A stretch of 64,000 nucleotides of DNA from Methylomicrobium agile. Its GTDB lineage: Bacteria; Pseudomonadota; Gammaproteobacteria; Methylococcales; Methylomonadaceae. The stretch spans positions 3,365,001-3,429,000 of the forward strand of contig NZ_JPOJ01000001.1 of NCBI RefSeq assembly GCF_000733855.1, read 5' to 3'. The translations under genes and the position numbers were made by a program. Positions 45,181 to 53,252 of this stretch are shown here, one piece after another. The notes under the pieces are model-generated. The model was not told where the DNA came from and made no database searches. It saw nothing but the letters and a program-made list of their open reading frames with translations. Numbering within the stretch: the stretch's first letter is position 1; every line of letters starts with the position of its first letter.

Positions 45181-46539
45181 ATGATTCCGGAAGCGAACCG
45201 GTCCGGGGTTTGGATCGACAGGTTAAAGCCTTACTCGCAAAGAATTGAGCAAACGCCCGGCCTGGTGGTTGAAGGAAAGCTGTCCCGGATGGTGGGGCTG
45301 ACCCTGGAGGCCGTCGGATGCAGAGCGGCGATCGGTTCGCGCTGCCGAATCGAGATGAACGGCGGAAGAAAAATCGAGGCCGAGGTGGTCGGTTTTGCGG
45401 GTGAACGGGTCTTTTTAATGTCGGCGGGCGAACTGTATGGGCTGGAGCCGGATTGCCGCGTCATTCCGATGGGGGAAAACAGTCTGGCTAGCGTAGGCGC
45501 CGGCTTGCTCGGAAGAGTCTTGGACGGCGCGGGCAGACCGCTCGATAACAAAGGGCCTCTGAACGCGGATGCGCGCATTTCGCTCAACGGCACGACGATC
45601 AACCCCTTGACGCGAAAGCCGATCCGCACGCCGCTCGATGTCGGCGTCAGGGCGATCAATTCGATGCTCTGCGTCGGACGAGGCCAGCGCATGGGCTTGT
45701 TTGCGGGCACCGGCGTCGGAAAAAGCATCCTGCTCGGCATGATGACCAAGTTTACGGCGGCGGACATCGTGGTGGTCGGGCTGATCGGCGAGCGGGGGCG
45801 CGAAGTCAATGAATTCGTACAGAAGATATTGGGCGAAGAGGGGCTGAAGCGGGCCGTGGTCGTCGCCACGCCGGCCGACGACCCTCCCCTGATGCGGGTG
45901 CACGGCGCTTTGCTGGCGACCAGCATCGCGGAATATTTTCGCGATCAGGGGCAAGATGTGTTACTGCTGATGGATTCGTTGACCCGTTTCGCCCAGGCCC
46001 ATCGCGAAATCGCTTTGGCGATCGGGGAACCGCCGGCTACCAAGGGTTATCCGCCCTCCGTCTTTGCCAAGCTGCCGCATCTGGTGGAACGGGCCGGTAA
46101 CGGCAGCGAAGGCGGCGGCTCGATCACCGCTTTTTATACGGTGCTGACCGAGGGCGACGATAATAACGATCCGATCGCCGATTCGGCCCGGGGCGTGTTG
46201 GACGGCCATATCTTCCTGTCCAGAAATTTGGCCGAGTCCGGGCATTTTCCGGCGATCGATATCGAAGCCTCGGTGAGCCGCGTCATGCCCGATATCGTCG
46301 ATAGCAGCCACATGAAGATGGCGCTGGAGGTCCGGCGTTTATACTCCATTTACCGGCAAAATCTGGATTTGATCAGCGTCGGCGCCTACCAGGCCGGCTC
46401 CGATCCGCGTATCGACAAGTCTATCGAAAAAAATCCGGCGATCCTGGAGTTTCTGAAACAGGATATGAACGAAGCGGTCAACGTGGAACGCAGCCTGAAA
46501 GAGTTGGAAATACTGTTGGAATTAAGAAATAAAGGATAA
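45181..46539 (+). CDS. fliI: Flagellar export ATPase FliI
   Basis: A 452-aa ATPase with an N-terminal ring domain, the P-loop GTGVGKS (MGLFAGTGVGKSILLGM), Walker B VLLLMDSLTRFAQAHREI and GEPPATKGYPPSVFAKLP, diagnostic of flagellar and type III ATPases. The frame also allows a TTG at 45172 (three residues longer), which overlaps the fliH stop; ATG 45181 is preferred because AGGGGG lies 10 bases upstream. It feeds export substrates to the gate. Confidence 0.97.
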   Translation: MIPEANRSGVWIDRLKPYSQRIEQTPGLVVEGKLSRMVGLTLEAVGCRAAIGSRCRIEMNGGRKIEAEVVGFAGERVFLMSAGELYGLEPDCRVIPMGENSLASVGAGLLGRVLDGAGRPLDNKGPLNADARISLNGTTINPLTRKPIRTPLDVGVRAINSMLCVGRGQRMGLFAGTGVGKSILLGMMTKFTAADIVVVGLIGERGREVNEFVQKILGEEGLKRAVVVATPADDPPLMRVHGALLATSIAEYFRDQGQDVLLLMDSLTRFAQAHREIALAIGEPPATKGYPPSVFAKLPHLVERAGNGSEGGGSITAFYTVLTEGDDNNDPIADSARGVLDGHIFLSRNLAESGHFPAIDIEASVSRVMPDIVDSSHMKMALEVRRLYSIYRQNLDLISVGAYQAGSDPRIDKSIEKNPAILEFLKQDMNEAVNVERSLKELEILLELRNKG

Positions 46540-46542
46540 ACG

Positions 46543-46980
46543 ATGAAAAGATCCCAGCGTATCAAAGCGATTGTGGAGATCAAGGCAGTCCAGGAAAAAA
46601 ACGCCCTGGAAGCGTTGGGCGCCTCTCGGAAGAAAATGCAGGAAATCGAAGCGCAATTGGAAAATTTAAAAAATTACCGGCGAGATTATCAGGAACGCTT
46701 CAATCGTTTGGGAGGCGAGGGCGCCAGTGCCGCCCGGTTGATGGAGTTCAGGTCGTTCATGGATAAGCTGGATACGGCGATCAGAGGCCAGGAACTTTCC
46801 CTGCAGGGAAGCCAGGCGGAATTCCGGGCGAAAAAGAAACACTGGGAAAATCGGCACAATCAGACGGCGAGTCTGCAGAAAGTTTGCGATACGGCGGTCG
46901 TGACGGAAAAGAAGCTCGATGACAAGATCGAGCAAGAGGAACAGGATGAATGGGCCACGAGATTCGTTATGGGCCGCTAA
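46543..46980 (+). CDS. fliJ: Flagellar export protein FliJ
   Basis: A 145-aa, almost fully coiled-coil protein (RIKAIVEIKAVQEKNALEALGASRKKMQEIEAQLENLKNYRRDYQERFNRL). It has FliJ length and position directly after fliI. FliJ inserts into the FliI ring like the gamma stalk of F1 and contacts FlhA. Confidence 0.92.
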   Translation: MKRSQRIKAIVEIKAVQEKNALEALGASRKKMQEIEAQLENLKNYRRDYQERFNRLGGEGASAARLMEFRSFMDKLDTAIRGQELSLQGSQAEFRAKKKHWENRHNQTASLQKVCDTAVVTEKKLDDKIEQEEQDEWATRFVMGR

Positions 46981-47046
46981 AGGCTGATCCGAAAAAGCGC
47001 CCGAAAATCGAAGGAAATCTTTGACAGAATTGGCAAGAGGGTGGTT

Positions 47047-49005
47047 ATGAATATCGAGGGGAGTATATTGGCCTCCGTACTCCAGCCGGTGATTGCGGCT
47101 GACGGGAGTGGACAATCGTTGATCGATAACGGCCCCTCGACAGGGGGATTTGCGGACGCCTTGAGGGGACAGTTGGCGTCGTTGGGCGAGGCCAACGCGA
47201 AGGGGACGTTACCGCCGGGACAGTACGTTGCTCCGGTTGCGCTTCAACCGGCGAATCCGCCGGCTCGTTTTGCCGAATTTTCGGATCTGCCGGGCGACCG
47301 GCAATATGACGCGGCGGCCCTGCCGCCTTTGCCGGAGCCGATCGACCAGGCTTTGACACAGCCGGAAGCCGTCGATGTTGACTTGCCGGCCAATGCGGCT
47401 TTTCAGAACGGCCGAACCTCGGCGCAATCCACCGCCGGGGAGACGGGGGCCGGCGCAGCCGGCCAAGCGGCCGATCCCAAAGCCGCTCTGGAGGCGGTAA
47501 CGGACAGCTTGAGTTACGGCGCGAAAGGAAATGCCGAAAGCGCACCGCTTCTTGCGCCGGAACATCCTGTAGAACGATACTCGCTAGAGCGGCAATCTGT
47601 TGCGGAGCATTCGGTAAAATCCGCTGTAGCCATGACGGCGACGACCGTGAAAACTGCCGGCGCAAGCAAAGGCAGCGATTCCGAGGTTTTGCCGGCGGTT
47701 CCGGCCTTGGCGCCTTCGCTTAGGCATCCGGATTCCGAAAAAATACCTCTTGCTCAGGCGGCCGACACCGGAGCGGGGGGCGATGACGCCTCGGCCCGGG
47801 AAATGCCGTTAGTCGAGGCTGTCGAACTCCGCCCGCAAACGGTCGAAACGCCGGCGGACCGTCAAAGTATCAGGCAGGATGGGGGGCAAAAGCCCGAAGA
47901 TTCGGATAGAGACGGACCGGCCTATCCGGAATTTACGCCCAATCCGCAAAGTCCGGTCCAATCGGCAAAAAACGGGCCGTCAAACATCGAATCCGGCGAA
48001 GACGCCGGCAATAAGCCAAACCAGAGGGCGGTTCTACCCGAGACCGTCGAACAATTGCCCCGTCAAAAAATTGACCGGGCCGACTCTACGGTTCATGCGG
48101 GTAACGAAAAAAGGAAGGCACAAGATTCGGATAAAGACACCGACGATCCGGCGCAGGCTATACCCTCCATGACGGTATTGACGGCGACGCCCGTACCGCC
48201 TCAGCCTGTGTCCGCGGCTGCCGGCGAAGAAAAGAGCTTCGATGATTTCGTAAACGAAGACGCAGGGCGCAAAATATCGTCCCAACCTTTTATTAAGCCG
48301 TTGTTCGAAGAATTGAAACCGAACGGCGCAGGGACGCAGGCGGCACCCGAAGACGCCTCGAAGCAAGAGGGAGAATTTGGCCGGGTCGTCAAGGAATTTC
48401 AATTTCCGAATGTCGATCCCCCGGAAAAATCGCCACCTTCGAACGATGCGCATTCGAACGAAGCCGGCCTTTCCGCTCCGGATACGGACAACGTGCCGCC
48501 CCGCGGCATGGTGGAGGTTGCCCAATCTCATCGGCAGCCTTCCGAAAACAGGGCGGACATGCCGGCAATGACCAAGCCGATGCAGCATCCCGACTGGAAC
48601 AAGGATTTGGGAGAACGGATTTTGTGGATGAACCATAAAGAATTGTCCGCGGCCGAAATCAAGTTGAATCCGGAGCATCTCGGGCCGATTTCGGTACGTA
48701 TCGAAATGCAGAACGATCAGGCAACGATCGCGTTTACGGCGCAGCACGCCGCGGTGCGTGAGGTACTGGAAGCCTCCATTCCCAAATTGCGCGAAATGAT
48801 GAACGAGCAGCAGCTCAATCTGACGGACGTCAATATTTCGCAAAATACGTCGTCGGGCCAACAGCAGCAACAATCCTCTTCTCAGCAGTCGCCGAAGCAT
48901 TTCGAAGCGGGCGTTCAGCCGGCGGGGAGCATGGCCGAAGCGGGCGAAGAGCCGGAAAGCGGAGGTACCGTCGTCAATAAAGGATTATTGAATATCTATG
49001 CTTGA
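47047..49005 (+). CDS. fliK: Flagellar hook-length control protein FliK
   Basis: A 652-aa protein with a long Pro/Glu-rich N-terminal ruler region. The C-terminal Flg_hook domain is at about 515-610 (WNKDLGERILWMNHKELSAAEIKLNPEHLGPISVRIEMQNDQATIAFTAQHAAVREVLEASIPKLREMM), followed by a Gln/Ser-rich tail. This is the canonical FliK by position after fliJ and by the LNPEHLGP motif, in contrast to the divergent FliK-like protein at 3555. Start at ATG 47047; the frame opens at GTG 47041. Confidence 0.96.
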   Translation: MNIEGSILASVLQPVIAADGSGQSLIDNGPSTGGFADALRGQLASLGEANAKGTLPPGQYVAPVALQPANPPARFAEFSDLPGDRQYDAAALPPLPEPIDQALTQPEAVDVDLPANAAFQNGRTSAQSTAGETGAGAAGQAADPKAALEAVTDSLSYGAKGNAESAPLLAPEHPVERYSLERQSVAEHSVKSAVAMTATTVKTAGASKGSDSEVLPAVPALAPSLRHPDSEKIPLAQAADTGAGGDDASAREMPLVEAVELRPQTVETPADRQSIRQDGGQKPEDSDRDGPAYPEFTPNPQSPVQSAKNGPSNIESGEDAGNKPNQRAVLPETVEQLPRQKIDRADSTVHAGNEKRKAQDSDKDTDDPAQAIPSMTVLTATPVPPQPVSAAAGEEKSFDDFVNEDAGRKISSQPFIKPLFEELKPNGAGTQAAPEDASKQEGEFGRVVKEFQFPNVDPPEKSPPSNDAHSNEAGLSAPDTDNVPPRGMVEVAQSHRQPSENRADMPAMTKPMQHPDWNKDLGERILWMNHKELSAAEIKLNPEHLGPISVRIEMQNDQATIAFTAQHAAVREVLEASIPKLREMMNEQQLNLTDVNISQNTSSGQQQQQSSSQQSPKHFEAGVQPAGSMAEAGEEPESGGTVVNKGLLNIYA

Positions 49006-49098
49006 TGTTCGCGGGAAGTTTGGGCCGTCAAAATGCGGAAAGCTTTGGCATTAAATGTGCTGAATAATTATCAAGTCATAAAACCGGCAAATTTTGCG

Positions 49099-49797
49099 AT
49101 GAAGATTTTATATAGCCTATGCGTATTGGTCTGGATGTTGCTGAATCCGGCCAGGGCGGAACAGCCTTTGCAGTCCCATGAAAGCATTTATGAAACCGTA
49201 AAGGATTATATCGGGCAAAATATCAGCCCGATGTACGAATACGAGGTTAGCGTCGTTCCGATCGACAATCTATTGGCGTTATCCGCCTGTTTGGAGCCGC
49301 TGCAAGCCTATACCACGAGTGACTTGAGCAAAGCCTCGGGACGGGTTGCGGTAGGCGTACGCTGCAATTCGGGAAACAGATGGTCGATATTCGTCACCGC
49401 CCTCATCAAGTTTTATCAGGAAGTTCCGGTCCTGACGCAGCCCGTACAGCGTGGCGATATCATTACCCGGCAACACTTTACCTTCGAGAAAAGAGAAATC
49501 GCCCGGCTGAGCGACGCTGCCGCCGCCCAGCCCGAGCAGCTCGAAAACAAACAAGCCACGCGTTTTCTGCCGGCAGGAGTTGTTCTCAGTCCCCGAGCGG
49601 TTGCCGAGCCGATACTGATAAGAAGGGGGGAAAAAATCGCCATCACTTCCAGCCGGCCCGGCTTTGAAGTCCGAATGAACGGCCAGGCGATGATGGACGG
49701 CGCGCGGGGGCAAAAGATTCGGGTCAAGAACGAAAGTTCCGGGCGCGTCGTTAGCGCCGCCGTAGTGGAACCGGGGATCGCATCGGTCGATCATTAA
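49099..49797 (+). CDS. flgA: P-ring assembly chaperone FlgA
   Basis: A 232-aa periplasmic protein with a signal peptide (MKILYSLCVLVWMLLNPARA, cleavage before EQ) and a C-terminal SAF domain (PVLTQPVQRGDIITRQHFTFEKREI...LIRRGEKIAITSSRPGFEVRMNGQAMMDG). The start at ATG 49099 is chosen because it places the hydrophobic core correctly; an ATG at 49033 would add 22 residues before it. FlgA delivers FlgI monomers to build the P-ring. Lies just ahead of flgM, as in many polarly flagellated bacteria. Confidence 0.93.
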   Translation: MKILYSLCVLVWMLLNPARAEQPLQSHESIYETVKDYIGQNISPMYEYEVSVVPIDNLLALSACLEPLQAYTTSDLSKASGRVAVGVRCNSGNRWSIFVTALIKFYQEVPVLTQPVQRGDIITRQHFTFEKREIARLSDAAAAQPEQLENKQATRFLPAGVVLSPRAVAEPILIRRGEKIAITSSRPGFEVRMNGQAMMDGARGQKIRVKNESSGRVVSAAVVEPGIASVDH

Positions 49798-49818
49798 AAG
49801 GCCTATCAAAAAAAACGT

Positions 49819-49845
49819 TAAAGTTTTACCATACCCTGCCGCTAA
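49819..49845 (+). promoter_or_regulatory. Sigma-28 promoter of flgM
   Basis: TAAAGTTT (49819-49826), 11-base spacer, GCCGCTAA (49838-49845); only one mismatch to the consensus. Gives a leader of about 30 bases before flgM, so FliA would drive its own inhibitor. Confidence 0.92.
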
Positions 49846-49881
49846 ATTAGATATAGATAGAGCGGAATAGAGGTATTTGAC

Positions 49882-50193
49882 ATGGCCATAGAACCCATCG
49901 CCGGAAGACTTAGCAGTCTCGCCCCGGTTAAACCCGTCAAAAAGGCTGACGCCGACGATCAAAAGCAGGTGTCGGCCAAGACTGTCAAACATGAGGGCGA
50001 TATTCCCGCCTCCACGGTTGTACGGGACTTTAAAAAAGCGGTCGAATTATCGCCCGCTTCCACCTTTGATGTGGATCGAATCAACGCGGTAAAGAAAGCG
50101 CTTGCCGAAGGCAAGTATCAGATCGATGCTGAAAAGATCGCTCAAAAAATGATTGAATTTGAAAAATTGTTGCCGCCGGATAAGGAGATTTGA
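49882..50193 (+). CDS. flgM: Anti-sigma-28 factor FlgM
   Basis: A 103-aa protein. The N-terminal part is unstructured; the C-terminal part (LSPASTFDVDRINAVKKALAEGKYQIDAEKIAQKMIEFEKLL) contains the FlgM motif that binds FliA. It is exported through the completed hook to release FliA. Has its own sigma-28 promoter. Confidence 0.96.
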   Translation: MAIEPIAGRLSSLAPVKPVKKADADDQKQVSAKTVKHEGDIPASTVVRDFKKAVELSPASTFDVDRINAVKKALAEGKYQIDAEKIAQKMIEFEKLLPPDKEI

Positions 50194-50195
50194 CC

Positions 50196-50690
50196 ATGAT
50201 AGAAAAAACATTTCCGCTCATCGAAAAACAGATCCTCAGTGTTCTGCCGTTGGTTGAATCACTCTATCGGCAGCTCAATCAAGAGGCCGAGAACCTGAAG
50301 CAGACGCCGCAAGCCGAACTGATCGGTTTTATCGCGAGCAACAAAAATCAGCTCGTCGAGCAGATGGAGCGGGTGAACCGGCAACTGGGCGAGTTATTGG
50401 CCCTGGAAAAGCTGCCCCATAATCGGGAAGGGATGTCGCTATGCCTTCAGCGTGCCGAAGCGGCGGGATTCTCTACCTCGGAAGCAACCCGCAGCTGGGC
50501 ACAAGTCGTCCGGCTTTCCGCGGACTGTAAAGCGCTCAACGAACGCAACGGGGCATGCATCGATCTTCTGTCGCGCCATGCCAAGCGCTCTTTGCAGATT
50601 ATTAAGGGCAAACCGCAAATTGGAAATACCTATGGGCCCGACGGCATTGCCAAAGCCGACTATTTGGGCCGCCCCCTCATATCGGTATAG
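50196..50690 (+). CDS. flgN: Hook-filament junction chaperone FlgN
   Basis: A 164-aa helical protein (EKQILSVLPLVESLYRQLNQEAENLKQTPQAELIGFIASNKNQLVEQMERVNRQLGELL) of FlgN type. Start at ATG 50196, with AAGGAG seven bases upstream; the TTG at 50190 is not needed. A C-terminal extension with IGNTYGPDGIAKADYLGRPLISV is seen in this family. It chaperones FlgK and FlgL, whose genes are outside the window. The next gene (fic) is not flagellar. Confidence 0.93.
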   Translation: MIEKTFPLIEKQILSVLPLVESLYRQLNQEAENLKQTPQAELIGFIASNKNQLVEQMERVNRQLGELLALEKLPHNREGMSLCLQRAEAAGFSTSEATRSWAQVVRLSADCKALNERNGACIDLLSRHAKRSLQIIKGKPQIGNTYGPDGIAKADYLGRPLISV

Positions 50691-50878
50691 TGCCAAAATT
50701 GTCGGCTCTTTTGAGATTTACAAAAATTTTTTAGAACAAGAAAAAATCACCCAAATTCTTTCCGCAGCCGGGAGAGAGATTGAAACTCTCCCAAAAAACT
50801 CATCTGTCTACAGCAGGAGAAAAAAGCTCCGATGCAACAATTGCTTACCAGCAAACTCAGCGTAACGGTAGACAAATC

Positions 50879-51634
50879 ATGAATATTCCGTTCCTGTTTG
50901 CCGGAATCGATCGTCTCAAGTCCTGTCTGGACAGTCTTCGTCCTCTGCCGGAACACACCGTCCGCACGCTGCATGAACAACAAGTGCTGGAGTGGACTTA
51001 CCATTCCAACGCTATCGAGGGCAACACGCTGACGTTGAAAGAAACCAAGGTGGTGCTAGAGGGCATTACGATCGGCGGCAAGCCGTTGCGCGAGCATTTC
51101 GAAGTGATCAACCACAAAGAAGCCATCGATTATGTGGAAGCCATTGTTCAAAGCCAGGATGCGTTGAGCGAATGGCAGATCAAATCCATTCATCACTTGG
51201 TGCTGAAAAATATCGACGACCGCAATGCTGGCCAGTACCGGCAGGAAAACGTGGTGATCGCCGGCGCAGAGCATGTGCCGCCCGATTTCATTAAAGTGCC
51301 GGAAGCGATGGCTGCCCTCATGGATTGGTACAGCAGATCAATCAATCTGCATCCGATGGAGTGTGCCGCTCGGTTACACGTCGATTTTGTCGGCATTCAT
51401 CCGTTTGTCGACGGCAACGGCCGCACTTCGCGTTTATTGATGAACTTTGAGTTGATGCGGCGAGGATTTTTGCCGGTGATCATTCCGGTCGAGCAACGCT
51501 TGGGCTATTACGATGCGCTGGATACTGCGCATACACGTGGGGATTACAGTCCGTTCATCGATTTGGTCGCAGGGCTTGAGCAGACTGCCCTGGAGCGTTA
51601 TCTGCGGATCATTCAAGGTTCCAAGGACGCATAA
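50879..51634 (+). CDS. Fic family protein, class II with N-terminal inhibitory motif
   Basis: A 251-aa Fic-domain protein. The active motif HPFVDGNGRTSRL starts at H174. The inhibitory [S/T]xxxE[G/N] motif is S43-x3-E47-G48 (HSNAIEGN), so it is a self-inhibited class II enzyme. Fic proteins attach AMP or related groups to target proteins; the substrate is unknown here. ATG 50879 (MNIPFLFAGIDRL) is taken as start; the upstream frame to 50780 adds 33 Ser/Thr-rich residues without a clear ribosome site. No separate antitoxin gene is seen. Followed by a broken open frame and repeats. Confidence 0.9.
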   Translation: MNIPFLFAGIDRLKSCLDSLRPLPEHTVRTLHEQQVLEWTYHSNAIEGNTLTLKETKVVLEGITIGGKPLREHFEVINHKEAIDYVEAIVQSQDALSEWQIKSIHHLVLKNIDDRNAGQYRQENVVIAGAEHVPPDFIKVPEAMAALMDWYSRSINLHPMECAARLHVDFVGIHPFVDGNGRTSRLLMNFELMRRGFLPVIIPVEQRLGYYDALDTAHTRGDYSPFIDLVAGLEQTALERYLRIIQGSKDA

Positions 51635-51876
51635 TGATGAGCCTGTTGCCTGAAACTTCGGGGATTACCGTAACCGAGTTCATCGATGGCAAGAAGGTGC
51701 ACTCTTATCGGCTGGGAAAATCCTGCCAACAACCGCTCGACCGCCCCCGTAGGGTACGCTGTGCGTACCATCAATGTCGAAAGGTGCGCACAGCGTACCC
51801 TACGGGGCTGGACTTGACGGCAGGGCACCCTTCAGACGGTGAGGACTTTCCTACACGCGATATGAAAATGCTCTAG
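51634..51876 (+). pseudogene. Truncated open frame interrupted by repeat sequences
   Basis: Reads MMSLLPETSGITVTEFIDGKK and VHSYRLGKSCQQPLDRP, then runs straight into a GTACGC-type hairpin repeat (51745-51807) and ends in the CTAGAGCATTTTC repeat. The first 37 residues look like a gene start coupled to fic (ATAATG); the rest is repeat-encoded. Probably the remains of a gene whose 3' end was replaced. Not recognised. Confidence 0.35.
51745..51807. repeat. GTACGC-type hairpin repeat
   Basis: CCCCGTAGGGTACGCTGTGCGTACC pairs with GGTGCGCACAGCGTACCCTACGGGG around ATCAATGTCGAAA. Same family as the hairpins at 13261-13309 and 27951-28020. Confidence 0.8.
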
Positions 51877-52124
51877 CCGCCGACAGCAAGCTATCCGCCA
51901 TCCGCTACAAAAGTAGCGCAATGAAACGAGCCTGGTATCCAGCGCGATTGCGGTGTCGCCACCCAACACCCGCGAAGGTCACGAGAAAGTGGACGAAAGC
52001 CATTTGCCGGAAGTACGACAATGGTGGCAAGCGCACGTGGGCAATCAAAGCGAAGAGCACTACATCAGGGCGAGCGCCTCTTCATGCGTCCGGATCATTT
52101 CGAGCCGGACAGGCGAGGAGGCGG
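51855..52124. other. Repeat end followed by decayed coding sequence
   Basis: Positions 51855-51876 are a 22-base inverted copy of the left end of the element at 3235. From about 51917 to 52124 one frame reads like a protein interior (REGHEKVDESHLPEVRQ, VGNQSEEHYIRASASS) without a proper start. It is preceded by a stop at 51914, with apparent continuation in another frame. Probably a frame-shifted gene remnant; the family is not recognised. Confidence 0.35.
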
Positions 52125-53012
52125 CTAAGCGGCGACGAATACCCGGTTTCTGCCGTCTCTTTTCGCCTGATACATGGCCGCGTCGGCACGTTTGATAAAA
52201 GTTTCCGCCGTATCTTCCTTGCATAAGGCGCTGACTCCCAGGCTGACCGTCACTTTGATGGCATGCATGTCGAAAACCAGGGTATGGTTTTCAATGGACA
52301 TACGAATTCTTTCCGCCAATAATTTGGCGCCGTCAATGTCGGTGTCGCTCAATAAAATGACGAATTCTTCGCCTCCGGTGCGGAACAGAAGGTCGCTGGA
52401 ACGCAGGCTGTCGCGGATGCATTTGGCGAGGGACGCCAGGACGAAATCGCCGCATTGGTGGCCGTAATGGTCATTGAAAAATTTGAAGTGGTCGATGTCG
52501 AGAAAGATGACCGAGAGGTTTTTTCCTGCCCGAATGGCCAGGCTCATTTCCCGCTTTACCGAATCGTCGAAGGATGTCCGGGTATTGGCCTGGGTCAGGG
52601 GATCGGTGTAAGCCATTTTCAAAGCATGCTGATACTGAGTTGCGTTTTTTAAAGGGTAGATTAAAAAACACAGCAGATTTTCCAATAGCTTGATCTCTTT
52701 CTGGCTGTATTTGCGATTGTTCATGAAAGTCAATTTACCGAGCATCTGCTCTTCGAGCTTGAGCAGGTAGGTATAGGCATTGCGGGTAAAAACCCCGTTT
52801 TTGATTTCCACTCCGAATTCCGTATGAGAATACGCATAGGCCGTATGAGGAATCAGCCTTTCGATTTTCCGGCTGAAAATGGAAATCAATTTATTGAAAT
52901 CGAGCGTAGTCTGCAAAGCGCTGCTGAGATCAAAATGATCCAGATTGACAGCTTTGGCCGACTCGAATGTGCTGGTGCTGGTAACGGTCAGTACTGCGGA
53001 TTTCTGATTCAC
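52125..53012 (-). CDS. Diguanylate cyclase (GGEEF)
   Basis: A 295-aa protein. An N-terminal domain of about 130 residues (LSSALQTTLDFNKLISIFSRKIERLIPHTAYAYSH) looks like a degenerate GAF-type sensor. The GGDEF domain covers about 130-295 with signature FRTGGEEFVIL. An RxxD product-inhibition site (RSSD) lies five residues before GGEEF. Active-site residues are intact, so it should make c-di-GMP. No transmembrane segment. Probably a modifier of flagellar control through c-di-GMP-sensing FleQ (inference). Confidence 0.92.
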   Translation of the reverse strand: MNQKSAVLTVTSTSTFESAKAVNLDHFDLSSALQTTLDFNKLISIFSRKIERLIPHTAYAYSHTEFGVEIKNGVFTRNAYTYLLKLEEQMLGKLTFMNNRKYSQKEIKLLENLLCFLIYPLKNATQYQHALKMAYTDPLTQANTRTSFDDSVKREMSLAIRAGKNLSVIFLDIDHFKFFNDHYGHQCGDFVLASLAKCIRDSLRSSDLLFRTGGEEFVILLSDTDIDGAKLLAERIRMSIENHTLVFDMHAIKVTVSLGVSALCKEDTAETFIKRADAAMYQAKRDGRNRVFVAA

Positions 53013-53252
53013 AACGATTCTCCGGATTGGAATTCATGAGGTTTCATGGTTGTGAATGATTAAGCGATTCTTATGCCAAAAAACTATAATCTTTATAATT
53101 CAGATAGATGAAAATGTGAGATAGTTGGCATTTTTGAAATGCCTGAAAATTGACGCTGAGTGAGTCGCGGATCGTTACGGTAAAAATAATTCAAGGTCCG
53201 TACAAATACAAGACGCGAGATGCGGACCGGTTCGGCAACCGGGGAAAACTTT

